Origin: Cryobacterium sp. BB307 | GTDB lineage: Bacteria > Actinomycetota > Actinomycetes > Actinomycetales > Microbacteriaceae | Assembly: GCF_012274275.1 (NCBI RefSeq) | Contig: NZ_JAANZA010000001.1 | Location: forward strand, 992,001 to 1,056,000 | Reading direction: 5' to 3' | DNA: 64,000 nucleotides | Shown here: positions 55,810 through 64,000 of the stretch, one piece after another | How the letters are laid out: each line of letters begins with the position of its first letter | How positions within the stretch are numbered: the stretch's first letter is position 1 | Position numbers and translations under genes: made by a program | Notes under the pieces: model-generated | The model's input: the letters and a program-made list of their open reading frames with translations, nothing else | The model's database searches: none | What the model was told of the DNA's origin: nothing

Positions 55810-56424
55810 GTGCAGTTCCGAGAGCTTAAGGTTCCTCATGCCCTGGAGATCACTCCCGTGCAGCGGGGCGACGATCGCGGCGTCTTCATGGAGTGGTACC
55901 GCCACGACCTTCTCGCCGAGCAGGTCGGGCACCCGCTGACGCTGCGCCAGGCGAACACCTCGGTGTCCCGCCGCGGCGTTGTGCGCGGCATCCACTACGC
56001 CGACATTCCCATCGGGCAGGCCAAGTACGTCACCGCGCTGCGCGGGGCGGTCCTGGACTTCGTCGTCGACATCCGGGTCGGCTCGCCGACCTTCGGGCAG
56101 TGGGACTCGGTGCTGCTCGATGACACCGACCGGCGCGCGATCTACCTCGCCGAGGGGCTCGGCCATGCGTTCGTGGCGCTGACCGACGACGCGACCGTGA
56201 GCTACCTCGTCAGCGACGTCTACCGTCCTGAGCGCGAGCACGGCATCAACCCTCTCGACCCCGACGTGGGTCTGGTGTTCCCGGATGCGGCGGGCGACCT
56301 GATCCTGTCTCCGAAGGACACGGATGCGCCCGGTCTCCTCGAGGCGAGCGACCGCGGGCTGCTGCCGACCTGGGACGCGGCGAACGACTTCTACCGATCA
56401 CTGAACTACGGAAGCGGGGCATAG
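55810..56424 (+). CDS. rfbC: dTDP-4-dehydrorhamnose 3,5-epimerase
   Basis: 204 aa cupin-fold epimerase, third step of dTDP-rhamnose synthesis. LKVPHALEITPVQRGDDRGVFMEWYR, RQANTSVSRRGVVRGIHY with the catalytic His, KYVTALRGAVLDFVVDIRVGSPTFGQW, and LGHAFVALTDDATVSYLVS with the catalytic Tyr. GTG at 55810. Its TAG stop is immediately followed by the rfbA ATG. Confidence 0.95.
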   Translation: MQFRELKVPHALEITPVQRGDDRGVFMEWYRHDLLAEQVGHPLTLRQANTSVSRRGVVRGIHYADIPIGQAKYVTALRGAVLDFVVDIRVGSPTFGQWDSVLLDDTDRRAIYLAEGLGHAFVALTDDATVSYLVSDVYRPEREHGINPLDPDVGLVFPDAAGDLILSPKDTDAPGLLEASDRGLLPTWDAANDFYRSLNYGSGA

Positions 56425-57294
56425 ATGCGCGGCATCATTCTCGCCGGCGGCTCAGGAACACGCCTCTGGCCGATCACCAAGGGCATTTCGAAGCAGTTGA
56501 TGCCCATCTACGACAAGCCGATGATCTATTACCCGCTGTCGACGCTGATGAGCGCAGGCATCCGCGAGGTGCTGATCATCACGACGCCCGATGACCAGGA
56601 ACAGTTCCAGCGGCTCCTGGGCGACGGAAGCGAACTGGGCATCCGGCTCGAGTATGCGGTCCAACCCCGGCCGGAGGGGCTTGCCCAGGCGTTCATCATC
56701 GGTGAGGAGTTCATCGGCGACGAAAAGGTCGCGCTCGTGCTCGGCGACAACATCTTCCACGGTGAGGGACTCGGCTCCAGCCTGCGCGGGCACACCGACA
56801 TCGACGGCGCCCTGATCTTCGCCTACCAGGTGGCCGACCCGACCGCATACGGCGTGGTCGAGTTCGACGACAGCTTCACCGCCATCTCGATCGAGGAGAA
56901 GCCGGCCCGGCCGAAGAGCCGGTACGCAGTTCCCGGCCTCTACTTCTACGACAACACCGTCGTCGAGGTCGCGAAGTCGATCACGCCGAGTGCTCGCGGC
57001 GAGCTTGAGATCTCCACGGTCAACGAGCGCTATCTCGGGCAGGGCAAGCTGCAGGTGCAGGTGCTCGACCGCGGCACCGCGTGGCTGGACACCGGAACGT
57101 TCGACTCGATGATTCAGGCCACCGAATTCGTGAAGGTGATCGAGCATCGGCAGGGCTACAAGATCGGCTGCATCGAGGAGGTCGCCTGGCGTGCCGGCTG
57201 GATCGACGATGGCCAGCTCACTGCGCTCGCCGAACCGCTCGTGAAGAGCGGATACGGCAGCTACCTGAACGACCTGCTGGCGGATCGGGCGTGA
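56425..57294 (+). CDS. rfbA: Glucose-1-phosphate thymidylyltransferase
   Basis: 289 aa, first step of dTDP-rhamnose synthesis. Nucleotide-binding [56 protein letters not shown]-type segment [31 protein letters not shown], and [13 protein letters not shown]. Length and order fit RmlA. ATG at 56425 with no gap after rfbC. The stop overlaps the next glycosyltransferase by GTGA. Confidence 0.96.
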   Translation: MRGIILAGGSGTRLWPITKGISKQLMPIYDKPMIYYPLSTLMSAGIREVLIITTPDDQEQFQRLLGDGSELGIRLEYAVQPRPEGLAQAFIIGEEFIGDEKVALVLGDNIFHGEGLGSSLRGHTDIDGALIFAYQVADPTAYGVVEFDDSFTAISIEEKPARPKSRYAVPGLYFYDNTVVEVAKSITPSARGELEISTVNERYLGQGKLQVQVLDRGTAWLDTGTFDSMIQATEFVKVIEHRQGYKIGCIEEVAWRAGWIDDGQLTALAEPLVKSGYGSYLNDLLADRA

Positions 57295-58649
57295 GCAAGG
57301 TCCTGATCATCACGGGCGACCCGATCGGCGCGCGCATGGCGGGTCCGGCCATCCGATCCTGGAACATGGCGACCGCGCTCGCTCGCGAGAATGAAGTGAC
57401 GCTGGTCACCACCACCAACCTTGAGCGGGTGGATGCGCCGTTCGGGCTGCGTCGCATCCGACCCGGCGAGAACGCAGAGTTCAACGAGCTCGAGCGCTGG
57501 GCGGACATGATCGTGTTCCAGGGCCACGCGATGAACCAGTTCGAGGTGCTGAAGACCACGTCGAAGGTCGTCGTCGTCGACATCTATGACCCGATGCACC
57601 TGGAGATGCTCGAGCAGGGCAGGGAGCTGGCGCGCGCGACCTGGGAGCTGCGGGTCAGCACCGCGACCCACGTGCTCAACGAGCAGTTGGCGCTCGGCGA
57701 TTTCTTCCTATGTGCCTCCGAGCGCCAGCGGCTCTTCTACCTCGGCCAACTGGCCGCGCTCGGACGCATCAACCCGGCAACGTACGAGAGCGACCCGCAC
57801 TTGCGCGGGTTGCTCGATGTCGCGCCCTTCGGGCTCGACGCGACACCACCGAAGCACGAGCGTGCGGTGCTCAAGGGCGTCATCCCCGGTATCGGCGCCG
57901 ACGACAAGCTGCTGATCTGGGGCGGTGGGCTCTACAACTGGTTCGACCCCAAGTCCCTCATCAGCGCGGTGGCGGCGCTCGCACAGACCGAGCCGCGGGT
58001 GAAGCTGTACTTCCTCGGTACCCGGCATCCGGGCGTCGAGGAAATGGGTATCGTGCGGGAGTCATTCGAGTTGGCCCGCGAGCTGGGCGTGCTCGGCAGC
58101 AATGTGTTCTTCAACGAGGACTGGGTCGATTACGCCGAGCGGCAGAATTACCTGACCGAGGCGGATGCCGGTGTCAGCACCCACATGTCGCACGTCGAGA
58201 CGACGTTCTCGTTCCGCACGAGGATCCTCGACTACCTGTGGGCTGGCCTCCCGATGGTGGTCACCGAGGGGGACAGCTTCGCCGAGCTGGTGGCGGACGA
58301 GGGGCTCGGGGTCGTGGTGCCCGCCCAGGATGTCTGCGCACTGCGCGATGCTCTCGCGCGGGTTCTGTTCGATGACGAGTTCGCGACCGAGGCTCGGGAG
58401 AATGTCCGTCGCGTGCGGGAGCAGTATTTCTGGGACCGGACGCTGGAACCGCTTGTCCGTTTCGCACGCGAGCCGCGGCACGCTGCAGATTTCACAGGCC
58501 AGCGCACGCTGGGCAATGCGGCCGTCGGCAGCGGCCGGAAGCCCTATGGGCTGCGCCATGACGTGCGGATGGCCTGGCACCACCTGCGACACTCGGGTCT
58601 CCGGACAACGTTCACCAAGCTGCGCAACCGGCTGATCCCCAAGAGGTGA
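57291..58649 (+). CDS. Glycosyltransferase (GT-B, group 1-like)
   Basis: 452 aa. N-terminal [28 protein letters not shown] resembles GT4-like acceptor domains. Second domain: [78 protein letters not shown]. The end (about residues 405-452) is basic, with a short amphipathic helix. No clear E-x7-E. It probably adds a hexose to the rhamnose polymer. GTG at 57291 overlaps rfbA, so it is in the operon. Confidence 0.85.
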   Translation: MSKVLIITGDPIGARMAGPAIRSWNMATALARENEVTLVTTTNLERVDAPFGLRRIRPGENAEFNELERWADMIVFQGHAMNQFEVLKTTSKVVVVDIYDPMHLEMLEQGRELARATWELRVSTATHVLNEQLALGDFFLCASERQRLFYLGQLAALGRINPATYESDPHLRGLLDVAPFGLDATPPKHERAVLKGVIPGIGADDKLLIWGGGLYNWFDPKSLISAVAALAQTEPRVKLYFLGTRHPGVEEMGIVRESFELARELGVLGSNVFFNEDWVDYAERQNYLTEADAGVSTHMSHVETTFSFRTRILDYLWAGLPMVVTEGDSFAELVADEGLGVVVPAQDVCALRDALARVLFDDEFATEARENVRRVREQYFWDRTLEPLVRFAREPRHAADFTGQRTLGNAAVGSGRKPYGLRHDVRMAWHHLRHSGLRTTFTKLRNRLIPKR

Positions 58650-58702
58650 GAATTCACCTGATTTTCAGGAGACTCTCAGGCGCCGCTTCCTAGCCTGAAT
58701 CG

Positions 58703-60235
58703 GTGAAGGTCGTAGGTGGGGAGCTTGGTCGACGTCTGCGCCGATTCCCGCTCATCCTGCTGGCGCCACTTCTTGTCTTCCTGACCCTCGGTGCATGGGC
58801 AATGTCATCGCCGGTGGGTGCGAGTCCGGACGACGACTTCCACCTTGCGAGCACCTGGTGCGCGGATGCGCCTAATGAATACTGTGGCCCCATCAGCGAC
58901 CGCGGTTTGATCGAGGCACCAACGTCCCTGCTCGACTCGGCTTGCTACGCATACGAGCCCGAGGTCAGCGCTGCATGTCAGTCCGAGGACTGGGACCTGT
59001 CCACCACAGAGTTGACCAATCGCGCCAACACAGTCGGCGGCTATCCCCCGGTCTACTACGCCTTCGTGAACCTCTTTGCCGGCGCCGATGTCGAGGCGTC
59101 AGTACTGGTCATGCGCTTCATCAACGTCGTGCTTTTCACCGCACTCGTTACCGCTCTCTACCTTCTCTTGCCAGTTGCACGGCGACCAGCGCTCGTATGG
59201 AGTTGGGTTCTCACCACCGTGCCCCTCGGTCTATTCATGCTCACCTCCAACAACCCGAGTTCGTGGACGATCATGGGGGTCGGTTTCGGCTGGATTGCGT
59301 TGCTCGGCTACTTCGAGACTGACGCGAAGCAGGCTGGACTCGGACGGAAGGTCGCGCTGGGCGCCATATTTGCGCTGTGTGCATTCATGGCGGCGGGTTC
59401 GCGCGGTGACGGTGCGCTCTATTCAATTCTGGCCATTGTCGCAGTGGGCATTCTGGCTTTCTCGCGTTCGAAACGCTTTCTGCTGAAGGCAATCCTGCCG
59501 CTTGCGGTCGCGGTGATGTGCGTGATGATGTACCGATTCTCGAGGCCCATCGAGAGTGTGACAGGCGGCGTCACCTCCGACTCGACGAGCAACTTCTTTG
59601 TGACGGTCGCCAACAACCTCCTGCATGTGCCGTCGCTGTGGTTGGGGATCCTGGGTAAAGATTGGGGGTTGGGGTGGCTTGATACTTCCATGCCGGCCGC
59701 CGTCTGGGTCCTCGGCCTGCTGTGCTTCATCGGGGTCGGGTTTGTGGGCATGAAGGGGATGTCGATACGTCGATTCCTGGTTTTGGTAGCCGGAGCACTG
59801 GTTCTGGCCCTCATGCCGGCAGTGCTGCTGTCGGCGGCAGGCTCCGACGTGGGAACCAACCTGCAGCCGCGCTACCTCTTGCCTCTGGTGGTTGTGTTTG
59901 CAGGCATCATGACGCTTTCATCCGGCTGGCGGCCCAACCGGTTGACAGCAGCTCAGTGGATTCTGGTTGCGACCGCACTTTCGAGCACTCAACTCCTTTC
60001 GCTGCACATCCATATGCAGCGATATGTAGCCGGAATCTCGAATCAGAGTGCAAATATTGATGACCACATCGACTGGTGGTGGGACATTTCGCTTTCGCCC
60101 ATGACGGTTTGGGTTATCGGTTCGATTGCCTATTCAGCGCTGATCTTCATCGTGCTGCATCGAATGAGACGCTTGCCCGTCACCGAGCCACAGGAGGCAT
60201 CTGACTCAGGCAAGGTGACCGTTTCGCATGCGTAG
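58703..60235 (+). CDS. DUF2142 family membrane protein, paralogue 1
   Basis: 510 aa with about eleven to twelve membrane helices. The first outer loop holds SPVGASPDDDFHLASTWCA, an acidic motif like those of GT-C glycosyltransferases. Next: ACYAYEPE, ACQSED, GGYPPVYYAFVNLF, MLTSNNPSSWTIMGVG, AAGSRGDGALYS, QPRYLLPLVVVFAG. Three Cys in the loop suggest a disulfide. Probably a polyprenyl-sugar-dependent transferase or wall-polymer enzyme. GTG at 58703. Overlaps the next gene by 8 bases. Confidence 0.8.
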   Translation: MKVVGGELGRRLRRFPLILLAPLLVFLTLGAWAMSSPVGASPDDDFHLASTWCADAPNEYCGPISDRGLIEAPTSLLDSACYAYEPEVSAACQSEDWDLSTTELTNRANTVGGYPPVYYAFVNLFAGADVEASVLVMRFINVVLFTALVTALYLLLPVARRPALVWSWVLTTVPLGLFMLTSNNPSSWTIMGVGFGWIALLGYFETDAKQAGLGRKVALGAIFALCAFMAAGSRGDGALYSILAIVAVGILAFSRSKRFLLKAILPLAVAVMCVMMYRFSRPIESVTGGVTSDSTSNFFVTVANNLLHVPSLWLGILGKDWGLGWLDTSMPAAVWVLGLLCFIGVGFVGMKGMSIRRFLVLVAGALVLALMPAVLLSAAGSDVGTNLQPRYLLPLVVVFAGIMTLSSGWRPNRLTAAQWILVATALSSTQLLSLHIHMQRYVAGISNQSANIDDHIDWWWDISLSPMTVWVIGSIAYSALIFIVLHRMRRLPVTEPQEASDSGKVTVSHA

Positions 60236-61832
60236 AGGTGTTGGAGTCTTGGGCGACCAAATTGGAAGGCACAGACTGTTGCGAAAGCTGAAGTTGATCT
60301 ACCTGGCTCCGCTTCTCGCAGTGATCAGCCTCTTCGCTTGGGCACTTGCCTCGCCGATAGGCGCCGGACCCGACGATGATTTCCACTTGGTGAGCACGTG
60401 GTGCGCGGTCGTGGATGGAACGAATTGCGAGCCCGGGGTTTCGGCGGACACACGGATTGTGCCAGAGACGATTCTGGAGTCACCATGCTTTGCGGGGGAA
60501 CCCGACCAGAGTGCCGCATGTCAGGAGGACTTTGACCTGACGGGCACCGATATGGAGCTCACGGATCGCGGCAACTTCGTCGGCTCCTATCCGCCGGTCT
60601 ACTACTGGGTAATGCACGCCTTCGTCGGCAACGACATCGGTACGTCGGTCGTCATCATGCGGCTTGTCAACGTGCTGCTCTTTGTTGGCCTTACTAGCGC
60701 ACTGTTCTGGTTGCTCCCGATTGCTCGGCGTCAAACGCTGATCTTGATGTGGACGATCACGACAGTTCCACTGGGGATGTTCCTGATCGCATCCAATAAT
60801 CCAAGCGGTTGGGCGATCGTCGGGGTGGGAACGACGTGGCTCGCCCTCCTGGGATATCTGGAAACCACTGGTTGGCGACGATGGGTTCTCGGCGGGATAG
60901 CGGCGGTAGGAACACTGATGGCAGCGGGGTCACGCGGTGATGCGGCCATCTACACAATCTTGGGCATTGGCGCTGTCTTCGTGCTTACCTTCCCTCGAGC
61001 CAAAGAACACTGGTCGAAATTTGCTCGAGACGCGATCCTTCCGGTGGTTCTCGTAGGAGTCTGCTTCCTCTTTTTCGCCCTGTCCAGCCAGTCCAGTTCC
61101 GGTGTTTCTGGCTTCACTTCTGGTTCTCCATCAGGGGGACCACTCCCCGAGGACGCCGATCCGGCCGAACGGTTGGAAGGCTTCGGTCGATTCGCGTACA
61201 ACTTCCTAAACATTCCATTCCTGTGGGCCGGAAACTTCGGTGAATGGGGACTCGGATGGCTCGACACACCAACGCCGAGCATTGTCACGTTCAGCACAAT
61301 GGCTTGTTTTATGGCGATCGGCTTCGTTGCGCTATCTCGACTTTGGGGCCGCAAGCTTTTCGTCGTCGCGGGAGCCGGCTTTGCCCTGTGGGCGGTGCCG
61401 CTGTACGTACTGACTCAGGGTGGACAAATTGTGGGTGTGGCTGTGCAGCCTCGCTATGTGCTTCCGTTGATTGTGCTCTTCGCGGGGTTGCTGGTGGTGA
61501 CCCGGGTGGGCGAAACTCTTTCGTTCAGCCGGCTGCAGGTGATACTTGTCGTGGCTACACTCTCCGTCGCGAACCTCGTGGCGTTGCATGTGAACATGCG
61601 GCGTTACATCAAGGGCATGGACCATCCGGGTTCGAACCTCGATCTGGGGATCGAATGGTGGTGGGACGGTGTGCCCTCGCCCATGTTCGTGTTTGTGGTG
61701 GGGGCCGTTGCTTACGCGGGCTTGCTTGCGATCGTTCTGAGAGCAGTGGCCTGGCCCTCCTTAGCTGTCGCTTCCGCTTCGGCCCATTTGGACCAGCCGA
61801 CTGACACTCTCGCAGCACCAACGATTCGGTAG
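60228..61832 (+). CDS. DUF2142 family membrane protein, paralogue 2
   Basis: 534 aa, same architecture as its upstream neighbour. First loop SPIGAGPDDDFHLVSTWCA, then PCFAGEPD, ACQEDFDL, VGSYPPVYYWVMHAF, LIASNNPSGWAIVGVG, AAGSRGDAAIYT, QPRYVLPLIVLFAG. A Ser/Gly-rich extra loop of about 25 residues (SGVSGFTSGSPSGGP) lies near the middle. The ATG at 60228 overlaps the first paralogue. The base composition is lower in G+C than the flanks, as in the next genes. Function inferred only. Confidence 0.8.
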   Translation: MRRGVGVLGDQIGRHRLLRKLKLIYLAPLLAVISLFAWALASPIGAGPDDDFHLVSTWCAVVDGTNCEPGVSADTRIVPETILESPCFAGEPDQSAACQEDFDLTGTDMELTDRGNFVGSYPPVYYWVMHAFVGNDIGTSVVIMRLVNVLLFVGLTSALFWLLPIARRQTLILMWTITTVPLGMFLIASNNPSGWAIVGVGTTWLALLGYLETTGWRRWVLGGIAAVGTLMAAGSRGDAAIYTILGIGAVFVLTFPRAKEHWSKFARDAILPVVLVGVCFLFFALSSQSSSGVSGFTSGSPSGGPLPEDADPAERLEGFGRFAYNFLNIPFLWAGNFGEWGLGWLDTPTPSIVTFSTMACFMAIGFVALSRLWGRKLFVVAGAGFALWAVPLYVLTQGGQIVGVAVQPRYVLPLIVLFAGLLVVTRVGETLSFSRLQVILVVATLSVANLVALHVNMRRYIKGMDHPGSNLDLGIEWWWDGVPSPMFVFVVGAVAYAGLLAIVLRAVAWPSLAVASASAHLDQPTDTLAAPTIR

Positions 61833-61881
61833 TCCGCGACGAAGTGCGGGGTGCGTTCGTCGCCCAGTAGACTGTGACTCC

Positions 61882-62622
61882 ATGAGAGTTCTCGTTGCGA
61901 TCCCCGCGCTCAACGAGGCGACGGTAATCGCTGACGTGCTCGCATCCCTTTCGGTAGCCCACCCGCTCAGAGATGTCGTCGTCATCGACGATGGATCGCG
62001 TGACAATACCGCACGCATTGCGCGAGCGGCGGGCGCCCACGTCCTTTCACACGCGATCAATCTCGGGGTCGGTGCGGCCATGGGAACCGCATTCAAGTAC
62101 GCGGTCCTGAACGGCTACGACGCGGTCATCCAATTCGACGGGGATGGTCAGCATCGGGCGGAACAAATCTCAGAGCTCATTGCGGCCGCCGAACACTCCG
62201 ACATCGTCATCGGAAGTCGCTTTGCGAATGGCGGGTCGTTCAAATCGTCCGCCACGAGACGAAACGTTCAACGATTCATCGCGTGGGTTACGTCGGCGTT
62301 TGCTCGCACGCGACTCACCGACGCGACGAGCGGATTCCGGATTGCCGGCCCCCGGGCGCTCCAAGTGTTTGCAGAACATTACCCGGTCGAGTGGCTTGGC
62401 GACACCGTTGAGTCGATCGTCCTCGCGACCCGGCAGGGGCTCAGCGTTTCGGAGATCCCCGTGGTCATGAACGAACGGGCTGGGGGCGTTCCTTCTCAGT
62501 CAGTGTTTCGAGCCACTCTCTATACAGGTCGAATTCTCTTCATCCTTGGACTCGCGACCATTCGAAGCGTGCCTCCGCAGATAAAGGCGTTGAAATTGCG
62601 AGAACAAGAGGCGGGGGCGTGA
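61882..62622 (+). CDS. Glycosyltransferase family 2 (polyprenyl-phosphate sugar synthase-like)
   Basis: 246 aa GT-A enzyme resembling dolichol/polyprenol-phosphate mannosyl or glucosyl transferases. LVAIPALNEATVIADVLASL, VVVIDDGSRDNTARIAR, LGVGAAMGTAFKYAVLNGYDAVIQFDGDGQHRAEQI (metal DGD), IVIGSRFANGG, and LTDATSGFRIAGPRALQ. It lacks the C-terminal membrane helices of Gtr-type enzymes. Coupled to DUF2304 (GTGA), a frequent pair, so the product is likely a lipid-linked sugar used by DUF2142-type proteins. Confidence 0.88.
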   Translation: MRVLVAIPALNEATVIADVLASLSVAHPLRDVVVIDDGSRDNTARIARAAGAHVLSHAINLGVGAAMGTAFKYAVLNGYDAVIQFDGDGQHRAEQISELIAAAEHSDIVIGSRFANGGSFKSSATRRNVQRFIAWVTSAFARTRLTDATSGFRIAGPRALQVFAEHYPVEWLGDTVESIVLATRQGLSVSEIPVVMNERAGGVPSQSVFRATLYTGRILFILGLATIRSVPPQIKALKLREQEAGA

Positions 62623-62960
62623 CACCTCAACTCGTCGCGATCGTGCTTGCGGTCGTCCTGCTCATCGTGGTCATCTTGCTTCTTCGGTCCTACGTTCTGC
62701 CCGAGAAGTACGCAGTGATATGGCTCGTTGCTGCAGTCTCGGCCATCATTCTCTCCGCGTGGCCAGGTCTCCTGGACACGGTTGCGCGATTCCTGGGAAT
62801 CGGGCAACCGATCAACCTGCTCTTCGTCGGCGGCTTCTTTGTCGTGCTGCTGCTTCTCATGCAAGTTAGTCTCGAGTTAGCCCGCACGCGAGACGAACTC
62901 CGCAAGGTGGTTCAGAAGCTCGCCCTCGATATCGAAAGGCGTCCGCATGACGACGCTTGA
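62619..62960 (+). CDS. DUF2304 membrane protein
   Basis: 113 aa with three membrane helices (about 3-23, 33-51, 62-85) and a charged coiled tail (ELARTRDELRKVVQKLALDIERR). Typical DUF2304, often next to GT2 polyprenol-sugar synthases. It may anchor or regulate the glycosyltransferase. GTG at 62619 overlaps the GT2 stop; its own end overlaps the next gene by 14 bases. Confidence 0.85.
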   Translation: MTPQLVAIVLAVVLLIVVILLLRSYVLPEKYAVIWLVAAVSAIILSAWPGLLDTVARFLGIGQPINLLFVGGFFVVLLLLMQVSLELARTRDELRKVVQKLALDIERRPHDDA

Positions 62961-64000
62961 CGCTTTACCCCGTCCCCGTTCCTTCGGTGCCTTTCTTCGG
63001 TCGATTCGCCTGATTCACCTGGCGCCGGTGCTCGCGCTTGTCGCGCTCAGTGCCTGGGCATTTGCTTCACCTATCGGCGCCGGGCCCGACGATGACTATC
63101 ACCTGGTGAGCGTCTGGTGTGCAAACGGCGGGAGCGCGGAGTGTACGCCGGGAGCTGAGTGGAACAACAGGACGGTTACACAAGCGCTTCCGGGTGTCGC
63201 GTGCTACGCGCAGGACGCAAGTCGCAGCGCTGGGTGCCAAAACGAAGTGTGGTCGACGCTGATGGAACAGCGCGCCTTGAGCGAGCGCGGAAACTTCGTC
63301 GGGGAGTATCCGCACGTCTATTACTCATCCATGCGAATCCTTGCCGGCGGAGACATCCAAACCAGTGCGCTGGTAATGAGGCTCATCAACGCAGCACTGT
63401 TCGTGGGGCTTGCGACGGCGCTGGCGTGGCTGCTTCCAGCACAGCGTCGCCGTACTCTCCTGTGGGGCTGGGTGGTTGTCCTTGTGCCACTGGGGATGTT
63501 TCTGATCCCGTCCAATAATCCGAGTGGATGGGCGATCACCGGGGTGGGGACCGCGTTCCTCGCCCTGCTTGGGTGGTTTGAGACACACGGACGAAGGCGG
63601 TGGGCGCTCGGCGCCCTCTATCTTGTCGGCGTTCTGATGGCGGCGGGCGCGCGGGGAGATGCTGCGGTCTACGCCGCTGGAGCGACGGTCACGGTGTTGA
63701 TCCTTACGGCGGCGCGGCAACGTCAGTGGGCCCTGCACGCCATTCTGCCCCTGGCTGGCTTTATCATCGCGGTCCTTTTCTTCTCGACATCCGGGCAAGC
63801 CGGTGTCTTCGCGGCAGGTTTCAGCGGAGGAGGGGGTGCGACCATTCCCATCTCCTCGGATCAGACCGGAGTGGAGGCGCCGCTCGCTGGCTTCGGGCTC
63901 GCTGCCTACAACCTGCTCATGCTTCCGTTCCTTTGGACGGGAGTGTGGGGATCATGGAGTCTGGGCTGGCTCGACACCCAGCTGCCGGCGATCGTGCAGT
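62947..64000 (+). CDS. DUF2142 family membrane protein, paralogue 3 (3' end beyond window)
   Basis: At least 351 codons, open at the window end. Same sequence plan as the other two: SPIGAGPDDDYHLVSVWCA, ACYAQDAS, GCQNEV, VGEYPHVYYSSMRIL, LIPSNNPSGWAITGVG, AAGARGDAAVYA, followed by a Gly/Ala-rich loop. ATG at 62947 inside DUF2304. The C-terminal QPRY segment has not been reached. Confidence 0.85.
   Translation, partial: MTTLDALPRPRSFGAFLRSIRLIHLAPVLALVALSAWAFASPIGAGPDDDYHLVSVWCANGGSAECTPGAEWNNRTVTQALPGVACYAQDASRSAGCQNEVWSTLMEQRALSERGNFVGEYPHVYYSSMRILAGGDIQTSALVMRLINAALFVGLATALAWLLPAQRRRTLLWGWVVVLVPLGMFLIPSNNPSGWAITGVGTAFLALLGWFETHGRRRWALGALYLVGVLMAAGARGDAAVYAAGATVTVLILTAARQRQWALHAILPLAGFIIAVLFFSTSGQAGVFAAGFSGGGGATIPISSDQTGVEAPLAGFGLAAYNLLMLPFLWTGVWGSWSLGWLDTQLPAIVQ

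Overview
The window looks like a chromosomal segment of a high-GC actinobacterium, most likely of the family Microbacteriaceae. The evidence is the strong G/C bias at third codon positions, the GCATCC/GGATGC-rich codon use, many GTG and some TTG starts, an acyl-CoA carboxylase epsilon subunit, an LpdA-type quinone reductase without the active-site disulfide, and the gene order. From memory, the housekeeping backbone matches the Rv3264-Rv3308 region of Mycobacterium tuberculosis: phosphomannomutase, purine nucleoside phosphorylase, lpdA, accA3, maf, accE, accD5, birA, PH-domain protein, GtrA, purK, purE, LCP protein, rhamnose genes. The species cannot be fixed from this sequence alone.

Layout. 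1-14.8 kb: a heterodimeric ABC exporter cut by the window edge, a HAD phosphatase, a NarL-type two-component operon divergent from an oxidoreductase/DUF4389 pair, an alpha/beta hydrolase, an Fpg/Nei glycosylase and several small membrane or unknown proteins. 15.2 kb: tRNA-Arg(CCU) next to a sirtuin. 16-24.8 kb: AlaX-like editing protein, phosphomannomutase, PNP, lpdA, a DUF559-type gene flanked by palindromic repeats, accA3, maf. 24.9-31.6 kb: an RNA methyltransferase, a response regulator/kinase/membrane protein triad and a BCCT osmolyte transporter. These interrupt the usual maf-accE-accD5 neighbourhood. 32-38 kb: accE, accD5, then a four-gene translationally coupled operon (NCS1 permease, cysteine hydrolase, ADP-ribosylglycohydrolase, PfkB kinase) that reads as uptake and breakdown of an N-glycoside. 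38-45 kb: birA, PH protein, a putative four-helix lipoprotein, ugd, gtrA, purKE, LCP ligase. 45-64 kb: cell-surface polysaccharide locus with all four dTDP-L-rhamnose genes (rfbA, B, C, D), at least five glycosyltransferases, three DUF2142 membrane paralogues and a DUF2304 protein. It is interrupted by a VapBC pair and by a 3.4-kb decayed stretch (49.4-52.8 kb) of gene fragments, dispersed repeats and three tandem lipoprotein paralogues, the third frameshifted.

How it fits together. AccA3/D5/E with BirA supply carboxylated acyl-CoA. PurK/PurE feed purine synthesis. RfbABCD make dTDP-rhamnose, the glycosyltransferases use it, the GtrA, DUF2304 and DUF2142 proteins probably act at the membrane step, and the LCP enzyme probably attaches the product to peptidoglycan. 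I see no prophage integrase, intact insertion sequence, CRISPR array or rRNA. The most unusual structures are the lipoprotein array with its conserved 51-nt leader and copied rfbB tail, the N-glycoside operon, and a set of intergenic palindromes, two of which flank the DUF559 gene.
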